Shown here: positions 43,682-52,136 of the stretch, piece after piece | Position numbering within the stretch: the first letter of the stretch is position 1 | How the letters are laid out: every line of letters starts with the position of its first letter | NCBI RefSeq assembly: GCF_002845745.1 | Contig: NZ_PIUM01000002.1 | Coordinates: 124,001 to 188,000, forward strand | Reading direction: 5' to 3' | Length of the DNA stretch: 64,000 nucleotides | DNA from: Telmatospirillum siberiense | GTDB lineage: Bacteria > Pseudomonadota > Alphaproteobacteria > Rhodospirillales > Magnetospirillaceae | The notes under the pieces: model-generated | Told to the model about the DNA's origin: nothing | Database searches by the model: none | What the model saw: the letters and a program-made list of their open reading frames with translations, nothing else | Program-made: the position numbers and the translations under genes

Positions 43682-44722
43682 CTACTCGGCGTGAATTGCC
43701 GATGTCGGATTCCTTGTTCGCTCATACAGGTGCGCCGATGCCGGAAGAATGATAGCGAACATCGAGCCTTTGCCGACCAGGGACCGCACTTCGATCTGCA
43801 AGCCTAAGAGCTGGCTCAGCCGCTCGACGATCGCCAATCCGAGACCCAATCCTTGCCGTTCGGTGCCGACGCCGCGGGACAACTGGCGAAATTCCCGGAA
43901 TATTTCTTTCTGGTCTTCCTGTGCGATGCCCATGCCGCTGTCCCAAATTTCCACGCGCAATGCCTTGTTCCGTCTGAGGCATCCCACCAATACCCCACCT
44001 GACCGCGTATAGCGGATGGCGTTCGACAGAAGATTGCGCAATATCCGTTCGAGCAGGGCCGGATCACTGCGGACGACGGCACTGGTCCTGATGACCCGGA
44101 AACGAAGCCCTTTGCGTTCGGCCAGTGGTTCGAATTCCAAGGACATCCTATCGAATAGGCTTTGCAACGGAAAGGCGACCGAGTGGGCCTCGACTGCGCC
44201 GGCGTCCAGGCGCGAAATGTCGAGGAGTCCATCCAGCAAATGTTCCAGGGCTTCAAGCGAGCCTTCGATCTTGTCGACGATATTTTTGATATCGGCGGGG
44301 AGTTGCCGTTGCGCCAATGTGGCGACGAACAGCCCCAAAGCCTGCAATGGTTGGCGCAAATCATGACTGGCCGCCGCCAGGAAGCGTGTTTTGCTATGGT
44401 CGGCCAGTTGAGCGGCCTCTCGTTCCGTTTCGCGCTCGGCGATGACGACGGCGAGACGCCGACGCGTCTCGTCGAGATCCCGGCTCAATGCGGCGAGGAG
44501 CGTCGCTACATCGTCGGGGCGCATCCGCAGAATGGCGGCTTGATCGTTGTTGGCGTCGGACGAGGCCGTCAGTGCCTCGCAGACCCGGCGCATATGGCGG
44601 CGCAGCCGCAACCAAAGAAGAGCGAAGCCCAATGTCGAAAAAGCGAAGAGCAGCGCCGGAAGCCACATCGGGCTATCCGCTAAATCTCGAATTAAACTAT
44701 TTATTCCGCTCGCTAGATCCAT
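43682..44722 (-). CDS. Sensor histidine kinase (HDLRQPL-type, no fused receiver)
   Basis: About 346 residues. One N-terminal membrane helix (MWLPALLFAFSTLGFALLWLRLR) is followed by a coiled linker, a HisKA domain with RFLAAASHDLRQPLQALGLF (His acceptor) and an ATPase domain: NLLSNAIRYT (N box), IWDSGMGI (G1) and RQGLGLGLAIVERL (G2). The start at MDLASGINS (44722) excludes an unsupported 37-residue extension. It probably signals to the NarL-type regulator downstream and the lone receiver at 41966. No periplasmic sensor domain is visible. Confidence 0.88.
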   Translation of the reverse strand: MDLASGINSLIRDLADSPMWLPALLFAFSTLGFALLWLRLRRHMRRVCEALTASSDANNDQAAILRMRPDDVATLLAALSRDLDETRRRLAVVIAERETEREAAQLADHSKTRFLAAASHDLRQPLQALGLFVATLAQRQLPADIKNIVDKIEGSLEALEHLLDGLLDISRLDAGAVEAHSVAFPLQSLFDRMSLEFEPLAERKGLRFRVIRTSAVVRSDPALLERILRNLLSNAIRYTRSGGVLVGCLRRNKALRVEIWDSGMGIAQEDQKEIFREFRQLSRGVGTERQGLGLGLAIVERLSQLLGLQIEVRSLVGKGSMFAIILPASAHLYERTRNPTSAIHAE

Positions 44723-44959
44723 ATTGAATCTCCGGTAGCGAAATTGAGCGCCATATCCATTATGGATGTTTTCCGGGAGATCTTGACTTTCTGATCCTAG
44801 CATCGAGAGACTGCTTATAGGCGATGATAGCACCTGCTCGACAATCTAGGAATGAAGTCGTTATAGCATTGAAATGTTTTGCAGGGAGAACTTTGCGTCG
44901 CCCGCGCCATATAAAGATTGCTTGCTTTTTTTATCGCAAACCTGGAAAACCGCGACACC

Positions 44960-46546
44960 ATGACTGCCTTGTCCGATGCCGTTGCTCTCAGGCGCACGTT
45001 CGCCATCATTTCCCATCCCGACGCCGGTAAGACGACGCTGACCGAGAAACTTCTGCTTTTCGGAGGCGCCATCCAGATGGCCGGGGCCGTCCGTGCGCGC
45101 GGAGAACAGCGCCGGGCGCGTTCGGACTGGATGTCGATCGAGCGTGAGCGGGGAATTTCCGTCACCGCATCGGTCATGTCCTTCGAACATGGCGGCTTGT
45201 CGTTCAATTTGCTCGACACGCCCGGCCATGAGGATTTCAGCGAGGATACCTATCGAACCCTGACGGCGGTCGATTCCGCCGTGATGGTTCTCGATGCCGC
45301 CAAGGGCATCGAAACCCAGACCAGGAAATTGTTCGAGGTCTGCCGCCTGCGCGACGTGCCCATCGTGACCTTCATCAATAAGGTGGATCGCGAAGGCCGC
45401 GAGACGTTCGACTTGCTTGATGAAATCGAAAAGACCCTCGCTTTGGATGTTTGTCCGCTGACATGGCCGATCGGCATGGGGCGCGATCTGAAGGGGGTTT
45501 ATGACCTGACCGCCGATCAGGTCGTCCTGTTCGAGCAGACCCGGGGTGACCATCTGCCCGAGGGGATCGACATGCCCCTGGAGGATCCGCGATTGGACGG
45601 CCTTGTCGGTGCCGATGCCGCGGCCCGGCTTCGGGAGGAAGTGGAACTGGTGCGCGGCGCTTGTCCGTCGTTCGACCTGGAGGCCTTTCGCGCGGGACAT
45701 TTAAGCCCGGTCTTCTTCGGCTCGGCCTTGCGAAACTTCGGCGTCCGGGAACTGTTGAACGGCATCGGCCGGCTGGCGCCGCCGCCCAGGCAGCAGTCCG
45801 CCGATCCGCGCGTTATCGACCCCCTCGAAGAGACGGTCAGCGGTTTTGTCTTCAAGGTGCAGGCGAACATGGATCCCAATCACCGGGATCGGATCGCCTT
45901 CTTTCGCCTTTGCTCGGGCCGTTTCAAGCGTGGCATGAAATTAAAGCACGTCCGTTCCGGCAAATTGATGGCGATCGGCAACCCGGTTTTCTTCCTGGCC
46001 CGCGATCGCGAACTGGCCGAGGAAGCTTTTCCCGGTGATATCATGGGTATTCCCAATCATGGCGCGCTCAGAATAGGCGATACCCTGACCGAGGGAGAGG
46101 ATGTCCGTTTCAACGGAATTCCCAGCTTCGCTCCGGAAGTGCTGCGTCGCGTTCGTTTGGACGATCCCATGAAAGCCAAGCAGTTGCGCAAGGCGTTGGA
46201 AGATCTGGCGGAAGAGGGGGTGAGCCAATTGTTCAAACCCCTGAACGGGGCCAGTTGGATCGTTGGCGTGGTCGGGCAACTGCAGTTCGAGGTGATCGCC
46301 AATCGGATCGAAAGCGAATATAGCCTGAAGGCCGGTTTTGAAGAGGCTCCGTTCGAGACGGCGCGATGGGTTCACAGCGAGGATAAGCTGCTGATCAAGC
46401 GCTTTGTCGAGGCCAACACCTCCTCGATGGCTGAAGACCGGGATGGCGCGTTGGTTTTCCTGGCCCGCAATTCGTGGGCCTTGGGACGTGCCCAGCAGGA
46501 TTTTCCGGACATCGTCTTCTCTGCGACCCGCGAGCAGCACGGTTAG
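44960..46546 (+). CDS. prfC: Peptide chain release factor 3
   Basis: 528 residues, a translational GTPase: G1 ISHPDAGKTTLTEKLL, switch I near RGISVTASVMSF, G3 LLDTPGHEDFSEDTYRTL and G4 TFINKVDREG, then RF3-specific domains (RSGKLMAIGNPVFFLARDRELAEEAFPGDIMGIPNHG). It recycles RF1/RF2 from the ribosome after termination. The ATG at 44960 matches the family start. It stands alone, divergent from the kinase gene. Confidence 0.96.
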   Translation: MTALSDAVALRRTFAIISHPDAGKTTLTEKLLLFGGAIQMAGAVRARGEQRRARSDWMSIERERGISVTASVMSFEHGGLSFNLLDTPGHEDFSEDTYRTLTAVDSAVMVLDAAKGIETQTRKLFEVCRLRDVPIVTFINKVDREGRETFDLLDEIEKTLALDVCPLTWPIGMGRDLKGVYDLTADQVVLFEQTRGDHLPEGIDMPLEDPRLDGLVGADAAARLREEVELVRGACPSFDLEAFRAGHLSPVFFGSALRNFGVRELLNGIGRLAPPPRQQSADPRVIDPLEETVSGFVFKVQANMDPNHRDRIAFFRLCSGRFKRGMKLKHVRSGKLMAIGNPVFFLARDRELAEEAFPGDIMGIPNHGALRIGDTLTEGEDVRFNGIPSFAPEVLRRVRLDDPMKAKQLRKALEDLAEEGVSQLFKPLNGASWIVGVVGQLQFEVIANRIESEYSLKAGFEEAPFETARWVHSEDKLLIKRFVEANTSSMAEDRDGALVFLARNSWALGRAQQDFPDIVFSATREQHG

Positions 46547-46550
46547 AGCT

Positions 46551-46577
46551 GGGAGCATTTCGACCGAAACGCTCCCT
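46551..46577 (+). terminator. Hairpin after prfC
   Basis: GGGAGCATTTCG (46551-46562) pairs with CGAAACGCTCCC (46566-46577) with one mismatch and a three-base loop, starting five bases after the stop codon. TTGAGG follows, so there is no real U-run. Confidence 0.55.
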
Positions 46578-46680
46578 TGAGGCCTAACGGCGTCCAAGTT
46601 TCCAAAGTCTGACGTTCCGCACCGAGGAAAACGGGCCGTGGCGCCTACGCCCGGTATTTTCGGACGAAGCCGAATTGGCG

Positions 46681-47163
46681 TCAGCGGCCGGGTCGCAGGT
46701 TTTCCCCCGGGGCGTAGAGAAGTGCCAGAATCTTTTCGATTCTGCGAATTTGGGGATCGTCCGGCGGATTGTGCCGTTGAAAGAACGCCAAGCGCTCCTC
46801 CCATTCCCGAACCATGTCGCGCGGCCGGTCCGGGGCCGCGGGGCGGCCGGTCAGGGCTGCGACGGTGGTATTGTAGTCGGGATGCAATTCGACGTGGAAT
46901 CCGGCCACGCGATAATCGGGCCAGTTCAGATCTCCGCTGAGATACCTCTCATGCGCCCATTCGGCCAGCTGTCTGGGCGACATGTGGCGACCGCCGGAGG
47001 CCCCCGGAGGGGGGAGCGCGGGCCTGATCAAAGCATCACTTGGGCGGCTGGCGGAAGAAAACGGATTTCCCGAATCGTCTAGAGGGGCCTCGAGTCGTGG
47101 ATCCTTGCGGTTGAGACGTGGCTCTTCGAGACTATGTTTATTAAACAAAAAATCGAGTTTCAT
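46681..47163 (-). CDS. Conserved-looking protein of unknown function
   Basis: About 160 residues, cytoplasmic. The first 60 residues are polar and proline-rich, likely disordered. The rest is compact: SPRQLAEWAHERYLSGDLNWPDYRVAGFHVELHPDYN, then DMVREWEERLAFFQRHNPPDDPQIRRIEKILALL. I do not recognise the family. The codon pattern and composed C-terminal domain argue for a real gene. No strong ribosome site is seen. It is convergent with prfC and divergent from the DUF1849 gene. Confidence 0.6.
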   Translation of the reverse strand: MKLDFLFNKHSLEEPRLNRKDPRLEAPLDDSGNPFSSASRPSDALIRPALPPPGASGGRHMSPRQLAEWAHERYLSGDLNWPDYRVAGFHVELHPDYNTTVAALTGRPAAPDRPRDMVREWEERLAFFQRHNPPDDPQIRRIEKILALLYAPGENLRPGR

Positions 47164-47436
47164 TTGCAATCGGCCAAGCTTACAGCCACATCTAAAGCCT
47201 CAAAGGGATCTTTGCGGCGCAAGCGCCGTGCCACGAGTTTAAGACTAGGATTTCCGCGTGTTTGAGGCGAAAGAGACACCGAAAACTCCGCCGATGGACG
47301 GGCAATGATTGCCGGGTATCGGGTAATTTTGACCGAGAGGCGTTTTCAAGTGAATATTTATAAAAGTCGGTGCCTGACTATCGCTTCTTTAATAATTTTG
47401 TATAATGTCGCCGCTCTGATGCGGTGGAGGTGCGCA

Positions 47437-48273
47437 ATGATGTCGCGGGTTGCTGGTTTGGCGCTGGGTGGTCTTTTCGCGGCCTGTGTGGCCGGCGAAG
47501 CCCTGGCCGCGCCGGCCGGAGCGGAGTTGGCGCCGCATCGGGCTGTTTATGCGATGGCGCTTAACGCCACCAAGCCTGGCGGCGGGGTGACCGGCGCTTC
47601 CGGCGCCATGACCTATAAGTTCGGCGACTCCTGTGATGGCTGGACCGTTGAAAATCGCACGGCCCTGACATTTGCCTATAGTGACGGTGCGCCGGTGGCC
47701 ACGACCTGGGATTTCGTCACGTGGGAATCCAAGGATGGGTTGCATTACCGTTTCCGCGTTCGCAGCACCCGCGATGGCGTCGTCAGTGAGGAAATCGACG
47801 GTGTCGCCAACCTGGATGGACAGGGCAAGGGTGGTGTCGCCAAGTTTTCGTTGCCAGAGCAGAAAACCATGCGTTTGCCCAAGGGGACGCTGTTCCCGAC
47901 CGAGCATACCATTCGCCTGCTTGAGCATGCGCAGCGCGGCGAGCATATGCTTGAGAGGGTGCTGTTCGACGGCACCGGCTCCGATGGCCCGTTCGACGTG
48001 AACGCCGTCATCGGCAAGCTGTTTCCGGCCAATGCCAATATTTCTCCCGCCGCGGCCAATCCGGCGGTGAATTCGGCCCTCCTTTCGGCTCCGTCCTGGC
48101 GTATGCAGATGGCTTTCTTCGCGCCCGCCGCCAACGAGCCGACCCCTGATTATGAAGTGGCGTTGCGTTATTATCTGAATGGTGTGGCCGACGAGGTCGT
48201 ACAGTCCTTCGGCAATTTCAGCCTGAAGGGAACCTTGCAAAAATTGGAACCCCTGCCCAAGCCGGATTGCTGA
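47437..48273 (+). CDS. DUF1849 / EipB-like envelope-integrity protein
   Basis: 278 residues with a signal peptide (VAGLALGGLFAACVAGEALAAPAG). The mature part matches DUF1849: LAPHRAVYAMALN, GAMTYKFGDSCDGWTVENRT, TTWDFVTWESKDGLHYRFRV and LPKGTLFPTEHTIRLLEHA. Cysteines occur at DSCDG and at the very C-terminus (KPDC), the pair that forms the conserved disulfide of Brucella EipB, a periplasmic protein needed for envelope stress resistance. GGAGGT precedes the ATG at 47437. A diguanylate cyclase gene follows after seven bases. Confidence 0.85.
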   Translation: MMSRVAGLALGGLFAACVAGEALAAPAGAELAPHRAVYAMALNATKPGGGVTGASGAMTYKFGDSCDGWTVENRTALTFAYSDGAPVATTWDFVTWESKDGLHYRFRVRSTRDGVVSEEIDGVANLDGQGKGGVAKFSLPEQKTMRLPKGTLFPTEHTIRLLEHAQRGEHMLERVLFDGTGSDGPFDVNAVIGKLFPANANISPAAANPAVNSALLSAPSWRMQMAFFAPAANEPTPDYEVALRYYLNGVADEVVQSFGNFSLKGTLQKLEPLPKPDC

Positions 48274-48280
48274 TTACACA

Positions 48281-49414
48281 ATGCAGAACCTGGTCCACGA
48301 GGTGATGGATCAGCGATTGCTCGAATTGTTGGATGCCTGGCGTGAGGCCTTTTATCCCAGCGAGTCGATCGATGACCCCAAACATCGGTTCGCCCGGTTC
48401 CTCGACCATTTGCTGGTTATTGGAATCGACGGCGTGAAAAGCCGCTATCTTCATTATGGACACAACTTCACCGAGCGGTTTGGAACGGATCTTACCGGAA
48501 AGGTTATAGATCTGTTGCCGACGGAAATCCTGCCGGCCGAGCGGCGGGGCATGCTGGCTTTCGAATATACCTATGCGCGCCGCGTGCAGCGTCCTCTCTG
48601 GCGATCCTATACGGCGGAGTTCGGCGATGGCCAGACGGAGACGTGGCAACGTCTGGTATTGCCCGCCGGCAAGGGGCGTCTCGTCGTCGGCGCTTTCGCC
48701 ACGGCGACTCCGCCACCGCACGGTGGTCCGGAACTGTTGACCGATGGGGTCGCGCTGCTGCGTTTCCTGATCGAGCGGGTTCCGGTGGTCATCGACAGCC
48801 GGGGCGATATTCTGGAACTGGCTTTGTCGCTGGAAAGTTTCAGCGATACCCAGCAGCAAATGGCCGAATTGGAGGAATGGGCGACATTGGACGCCCTGAC
48901 CGGAGTGGCCAATCTTCGTCATTTTCATCATCTGGCCGGCCTCGAATTGGACCATGCCTATCGCATGGGGCGGTCGATCTCGGTCCTGATCCTCGATATC
49001 GACCATTTCAAGAAGATCAATGACAGTTGGGGGCACGCCGTCGGTGACGAGGCTTTGAAGGCTTTCGCCGGTGCCTGTCGCAAGGCATTGCGGGAGCCTG
49101 ACATCCTCGGGCGGATCGGAGGGGAGGAATTTGCCGTCGCCCTGCCGAATACCCGGATAGACGAGGCGCAGATGATCGCCGAGCGTCTGCGCCGTCAGGT
49201 CGAGCAGGTGTCGTTGCCGCTGTCTCAGGGAGGGGTCGTCCAATTCACCGTGAGCATCGGGGTGGCGACATCCATGCGCGTAAGGGCGAGCCGTGCGGAA
49301 AGACCTGATATTCGTTCCTTGCTGGCCATCGCCGACGGGGCTCTTTACCGTTCGAAGTCAGAAGGACGGAACCGCATCAGCGTGGCCCAGGATAGCGAGG
49401 CGAAGAGCGGCTAA
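48281..49414 (+). CDS. Diguanylate cyclase with N-terminal PAS-like domain
   Basis: 377 residues. Residues ~1-180 are PAS-like (LLVIGIDGVKSRYLHYGHNFTERFG, WRSYTAEFGDGQTETWQRLVLP). A GGDEF domain follows: DALTGVANLRHFHHL, LILDIDHFKKIND and the active-site GGEEF. REPD five residues upstream fits the inhibitory RxxD I-site. It should make c-di-GMP from two GTP with product inhibition. It is probably cotranscribed with the DUF1849 gene. A dispersed repeat begins at its stop codon. Confidence 0.92.
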   Translation: MQNLVHEVMDQRLLELLDAWREAFYPSESIDDPKHRFARFLDHLLVIGIDGVKSRYLHYGHNFTERFGTDLTGKVIDLLPTEILPAERRGMLAFEYTYARRVQRPLWRSYTAEFGDGQTETWQRLVLPAGKGRLVVGAFATATPPPHGGPELLTDGVALLRFLIERVPVVIDSRGDILELALSLESFSDTQQQMAELEEWATLDALTGVANLRHFHHLAGLELDHAYRMGRSISVLILDIDHFKKINDSWGHAVGDEALKAFAGACRKALREPDILGRIGGEEFAVALPNTRIDEAQMIAERLRRQVEQVSLPLSQGGVVQFTVSIGVATSMRVRASRAERPDIRSLLAIADGALYRSKSEGRNRISVAQDSEAKSG

Positions 49415-49540
49415 GGCTCTGGGTCGAAATAATCGCCCCAGAGCCTTAGCGTATTATGACGCCTGCGCCACCGGCTTCGGCGGGCTCAAGCGCCGCTCGG
49501 GCTCAAGGGCCTGGTTCGGTCATTCCGTCCCAGGCCCTAA
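49412..49540. repeat. Dispersed two-hairpin repeat, copy 2
   Basis: Starts at the TAA of the diguanylate cyclase gene and reaches the stop codon of the convergent SDR gene. Hairpin 1 pairs TAAGGCTCTGGG (49412-49423) with CCCAGAGCCTTA (49437-49448). Hairpin 2 pairs AGGGCCTGG (49506-49514) with CCAGGCCCT (49530-49538). Several stem positions differ from copy 1 (20713-20842) in both arms, so base pairing is preserved. Confidence 0.78.
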
Positions 49541-50298
49541 CTCTTGGCCGGCAGGCGGGCCAGGAATGGGTCGGTCCAACCGGGCGGCAATATCGACATC
49601 ATCCAGATGACGAGAGCCATCGGCCAGGGGTAGGCGAGGCGGGCCCGGTTCGCATCGATGCCTCGGCGCATCAGTTGTCCGGCTTTTTCCGCGCTCATCA
49701 GGAACGGCATGGGAAAACGGTTGACCGCCGTCATGGGGGTTTCGACGAATCCCGGACAAATGACAGTGAGTCCGATGCCATCGCGGGCCAAGACACCCCG
49801 CATACCCTCGCCCCAGATCCGAACGGCGGCTTTGCTCGCGCAGTAGGCCGGCGCCGTCGGCATGCCGCGAAATCCGGCCAGGGACGCCATCAGAGCGATC
49901 TGTCCCGTCCGGCGCGGCCGCATGGCATCGATCGCCGGCAATACCGTATTGATCACGCCGTCGAAATTGACCTTAAAGATCCGGCGGGTCTGTTCCGCCG
50001 TTTCATCGCCGGTGGTTCCGGTTCCCGCGGAAATGCCGGCGTTGGCGATCACCAGATCGAGGGGCGCCGTCCCGTCGGAACGGGTGATCCACTCGGCCAT
50101 CCGTCCGGCGTCGGTGACGTCGATAAGGGCGGTACTGGCTTGTGCGCCCAAAATCCGGCAGGCATCGGCGACCTCTCCAAGGCGTGGCCCGTCGCGGCCG
50201 GACAAGAAAAGATATCCACCATCCTTGGCATAGGCGAGTGCCAACGCTCTGCCAAGGCCGCTGGAGGCTCCCGTGATCAAAACGTTGCGTCGCGTCAT
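49537..50298 (-). CDS. Short-chain dehydrogenase/reductase
   Basis: About 253 residues, classical SDR: nucleotide motif NVLITGASSGLGRALALAY (TGxxxGxG), IANAGIS (NAG), the catalytic Ser in IALMASLAG, then AYCASKAAV (YxxxK) and CPGFVETPM. The C-terminus has a hydrophobic patch (WPMALVIWMMSILPPGW) suggesting membrane contact. It reduces or oxidises an unknown alcohol/ketone with NAD(P). I start at MTRRNVLITGASSG, although the frame is open to 50352. Confidence 0.87.
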   Translation of the reverse strand: MTRRNVLITGASSGLGRALALAYAKDGGYLFLSGRDGPRLGEVADACRILGAQASTALIDVTDAGRMAEWITRSDGTAPLDLVIANAGISAGTGTTGDETAEQTRRIFKVNFDGVINTVLPAIDAMRPRRTGQIALMASLAGFRGMPTAPAYCASKAAVRIWGEGMRGVLARDGIGLTVICPGFVETPMTAVNRFPMPFLMSAEKAGQLMRRGIDANRARLAYPWPMALVIWMMSILPPGWTDPFLARLPAKS

Positions 50299-50441
50299 GG
50301 AGGGGAGAGTAGCAGGGGGGCGGGCGTGGCGGGAAGGGGGCGGATCAATCATGGGGCGCGCATTCGACCGCCCTGGAAGGTTGTTGCCCGCGGAGACACA
50401 CGGTATAACCCTGTCTTGCTTGAATATTTCGATTTGAGGAT

Positions 50442-51338
50442 ATGGCCTTGAGCGTCAACAGCATGACCGGCTACGCCCGAACGCAGGGACAAGACGACGC
50501 CGTGACCTGGATTTGGGAGGTCAAAAGCGTCAATGGCCGTGGTCTTGAGATGCGGGCACGTCTTCCCGCCGGCTATGATCATTTGGATCTGCCGGTCCGA
50601 GATGCCGTCCAGAAACGTTTCAAACGCGGCAATCTCAGTATTTCCCTCAATATCGATCGTGTGAGGAAGGATGCCCCGCTGGCCGTCAACGAGGCCGTTC
50701 TCGCCCAATATGTCGCTGTTGCCCGGCGATGGCACGAGAAGGCGCCCGACCTCGGCTTGCCGCGCATCGACGGGCTGTTGGCCCTGAAGGGCGTTCTGGA
50801 GGTCGGCGAGGAGGATGTCCCGCCGGAGGTGGAGGAACGCCGTTCGAAAGCCCTGCTGGAGGGCTTCCGGCAGACCCTTGAGGCCATGGCCGCCATGCGC
50901 GCCGCCGAAGGCCGCCGGTTGGCCGAGGTCCTCGGAGGACATCTGACGGAAATCAACGCCCTGGTCGAGCGGGCGGAATCCCTGGGGAGCTTCGATCCGC
51001 TCACCATCAAGGAGCGCCTCAGGCTGCAGATCACCGCCCTGCTTGACGCGGTGCCGGCCTTGTCGGAAGAACGGCTGGCGCAGGAGGCGGCCCTGCTCGC
51101 CGCCAAGGCCGACGTGCGCGAGGAACTGGATCGGTTGAAAGCCCATCTGGCGGCCGCCCGGGAAATGCTGGCTGCCGGTGAGGCGGTCGGCCGGAAATTG
51201 GACTTCCTGTGCCAGGAGTTCAATCGCGAGGCCAATACCCTCTGTTCCAAAGCCAATGATATCGAACTCACGCGGATCGGTTTGGCGCTGAAAGCCATCA
51301 TCGAACAGTTCCGCGAGCAGGTGCAGAACATCGAATGA
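50442..51338 (+). CDS. yicC: YicC-family endoribonuclease
   Basis: 298 residues: VNSMTGYARTQGQ at the N-terminus, EVKSVNGRGLEMRARLP and KRGNLSISLNIDR, and the C-terminal DUF1732 part (GRKLDFLCQEFNREANTLCSKANDIELTRIGLALKAIIEQFREQVQNIE). E. coli YicC is an endoribonuclease affecting RNA turnover. GAGGAT lies right before the ATG. Its stop overlaps the gmk start, the usual arrangement. Confidence 0.95.
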   Translation: MALSVNSMTGYARTQGQDDAVTWIWEVKSVNGRGLEMRARLPAGYDHLDLPVRDAVQKRFKRGNLSISLNIDRVRKDAPLAVNEAVLAQYVAVARRWHEKAPDLGLPRIDGLLALKGVLEVGEEDVPPEVEERRSKALLEGFRQTLEAMAAMRAAEGRRLAEVLGGHLTEINALVERAESLGSFDPLTIKERLRLQITALLDAVPALSEERLAQEAALLAAKADVREELDRLKAHLAAAREMLAAGEAVGRKLDFLCQEFNREANTLCSKANDIELTRIGLALKAIIEQFREQVQNIE

Positions 51339-52000
51339 CGAGCGGTTCCTCCTCTTCCCCCCTTTCGCCGCCGTCGATTCGGCGCCGTGGTCTGATGCTG
51401 GTTCTGTCGTCGCCGTCAGGAGCCGGCAAGACGACCATCTCGCGTGCCCTGCTGGCCAAGGATGCCAACATCGTCATGTCCGTTTCGGCGACGACGCGGC
51501 CTCCCCGGCCCGGCGAAGTGGAAGGCGAGGATTATTTTTTCATCGAGCGGCCCCGTTTCGACGCCATGGTGCAAGGAGGGGAGCTTCTTGAGCACGCCCG
51601 TGTGTTCGATAATCATTACGGCACGCCGCGCGCGCCGGTCGAGCGGGCTCTGGCCGACGGCCGGGATATCCTGTTCGATATCGACTGGCAGGGAACCCAG
51701 CAACTGCGGCAGAACGCCCGCGCCGATCTCGTGAGCATCTTCGTGTTGCCTCCCTCGGTGGGAGAGTTGGAGCGGCGGTTGCGCAGCCGGGGGCAGGACA
51801 GTGTCGAAGTGGTGCAAAAGCGCATGGCCAAGGCGGGTGACGAAATGAGCCATTGGCCGGAATACGACTATATCATCGTCAATGTCGACCTGGCCGGCAG
51901 CGTCGCTGCCGTCGAGGCCATCCTTGCCGCCGAGCGTCTGAAGCGGGAGCGGCAGGTTGGTCTGGCCGATTTCGTCAACGGTCTGCGGGGGCAGGGCTGA
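51335..52000 (+). CDS. gmk: Guanylate kinase
   Basis: 221 residues: P-loop LSSPSGAGKTTISRALL, GMP-binding SATTRPPRPGEVEGEDYFF and FDIDWQGTQQLR. It phosphorylates GMP to GDP. The first ~20 residues are a Ser/Pro-rich extension. It overlaps yicC by four bases (ATGA), a translational coupling. Confidence 0.97.
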   Translation: MTSGSSSSPLSPPSIRRRGLMLVLSSPSGAGKTTISRALLAKDANIVMSVSATTRPPRPGEVEGEDYFFIERPRFDAMVQGGELLEHARVFDNHYGTPRAPVERALADGRDILFDIDWQGTQQLRQNARADLVSIFVLPPSVGELERRLRSRGQDSVEVVQKRMAKAGDEMSHWPEYDYIIVNVDLAGSVAAVEAILAAERLKRERQVGLADFVNGLRGQG

Positions 52001-52042
52001 CTGTTCAGGAGACGCAGCGATAATAAACCGCTGCCACCACTC

Positions 52043-52110
52043 CGTTGTCACCGCCGCGCAAGCGGGGGACCCAGGCTGCCTGCTGGGTCCTGCTTGCGCG
52101 GGAATGACGA
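52043..52110. repeat. Palindromic intergenic repeat after gmk
   Basis: The arms CCGCGCAAGCGGGGGACCCAG and its near complement CTGGGTCCTGCTTGCGCGGG form a long imperfect stem around GCTGCCTG. The outer TCA...TGA bases resemble the TCATTCCCGCG-AAGC intergenic repeat common in Proteobacteria. It lies between convergent gmk and the cytochrome/PBP gene and may act as terminator for both. Confidence 0.6.
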
Positions 52111-52136
52111 TGTGATTCGTTTATTTCCGTGCGTCG

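Noticed and set aside
43549-43807. Short plus-strand frames in the gap before the kinase gene
   Set aside because: They partly overlap the kinase 3' end, lack a ribosome site and show no conserved features.
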